Position numbers and translations under genes: made by a program. Of a DNA stretch of 5,344 nucleotides, positions 5,210 through 5,344 are shown in pieces. Source of the stretch: Myxococcales bacterium (lineage in GTDB: Bacteria; Myxococcota_A; Polyangia; Polyangiales; Houyiibacteriaceae); the NCBI GenBank assembly GCA_020354595.1, contig CP070650.1, forward strand, positions 1,690,897-1,696,240, given 5' to 3'. Position 1 is the first letter of the stretch; every line of letters begins with the position of its first letter. Below the pieces are notes generated by a model. It did no database searches and had not been told where the DNA came from. It saw only the letters and a list, made by a program, of their open reading frames with translations.

Positions 5210-5250
5210 GGGTTCCAAACGCGATCCGGCGAACCTGTCACATGGAACCC
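5210..5250. repeat. Perfect 8-bp inverted repeat with 25-nt loop
   Basis: GGGTTCCA (5210-5217) and TGGAACCC (5243-5250) are exact reverse complements separated by 25 nt. Inside the loop GAACC (5231-5235) could pair instead with GGTTC (5211-5215), giving a smaller alternative hairpin. No T-run follows, so it does not look like an intrinsic terminator. It could be a protein-binding site, part of a mobile or repeat element with the adjacent heptamers, or chance. Confidence 0.4.
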
Positions 5251-5344
5251 ACGAGCTGCTCGCTCGGGCAAAGCGCTACAACATTCTGCGCAACGGGTAT
5301 CAAAACCGATGAGGTCGCGCGGCCTTGGGCGCCGCCTACAAGCC

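Larger units (their letters stand above)
5119..5344. other. Non-coding stretch with repeats, up to the right edge
   Basis: After the HAD stop at 5118 I find no gene with a ribosome site. The segment holds the heptamer array (5148-5204), the inverted repeat (5210-5250) and further short self-complementary stretches such as CGAGC (5252-5256) with GCTCG (5262-5266). Short frames stay open to the edge on both strands (an ATG at 5242 on plus; a minus-strand frame entering from the edge and ending in TGA at 5242-5240), but they have no supporting sign. A gene entering from the right cannot be excluded. Confidence 0.5.

Noticed and set aside
5242..5344. Short open frames at the right edge (plus from ATG 5242; minus ending at 5240)
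   Set aside because: No ribosome site for the plus frame, no recognisable protein in either direction, and too short to judge at the edge.
5119..5344. Possible CRISPR-like or tRNA structure in the downstream region
   Set aside because: The repeat unit is 7 nt with no spacers, unlike CRISPR, and no cloverleaf could be built around the GGTTC segment.

Overview
This window (GC about 65% over most of its length, by hand count) looks like chromosomal DNA from a Gram-negative, high-GC bacterium. Two lipoproteins, a signal-peptide beta-barrel protein with a proline-rich linker, and a periplasmic VirB10/TrbI-like domain protein point to a two-membrane envelope. A stand-alone 2-oxoacid-dehydrogenase-type acyltransferase beside such envelope genes suggests Myxococcota or a related deltaproteobacterial lineage. 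That taxonomic placement is inference only. I see no rRNA, tRNA, CRISPR array, transposase or phage gene.

Bases 1-3664, minus strand: five genes read right to left with gaps of 18, 19, 10 and 10 nt, very probably one operon. In transcription order they are: an outer-membrane beta-barrel protein (3664-2957); a small lipoprotein with a META/NlpE-associated type domain (2938-2537); a stand-alone E2-type acyltransferase catalytic domain (2517-1705); a 406-residue beta-propeller-like protein of unknown function (1694-474); and the N-terminal half of a metallophosphoesterase lipoprotein that runs off the left edge (463-1). At the last two junctions the stop codon merges into the next ribosome binding site and exactly 10 nt separate stop from ATG, so translational coupling is likely. 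The operon mixes envelope proteins with apparently cytoplasmic ones, and I know of no pathway that explains the combination.

Bases 3665-3856: a divergent intergenic region that should hold promoters for both sides.

Bases 3857-5118, plus strand: a secreted protein of 172 residues with a VirB10/TrbI-like beta-domain behind a textbook Shine-Dalgarno, then, after 47 nt containing a hairpin, a HAD-superfamily protein of the L-2-haloacid dehalogenase (type II) group that lacks several residues needed for dehalogenation.

Bases 5119-5344: no gene I can support. It carries an array of heptanucleotide repeats (consensus YAGNTCY, five units head to tail plus two beyond a break) and, just after it, a perfect 8-bp inverted repeat. 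Nothing here is a recognised defence or mobile system; the most unusual items are the five-gene operon with its orphan acyltransferase and propeller, and the heptamer array.
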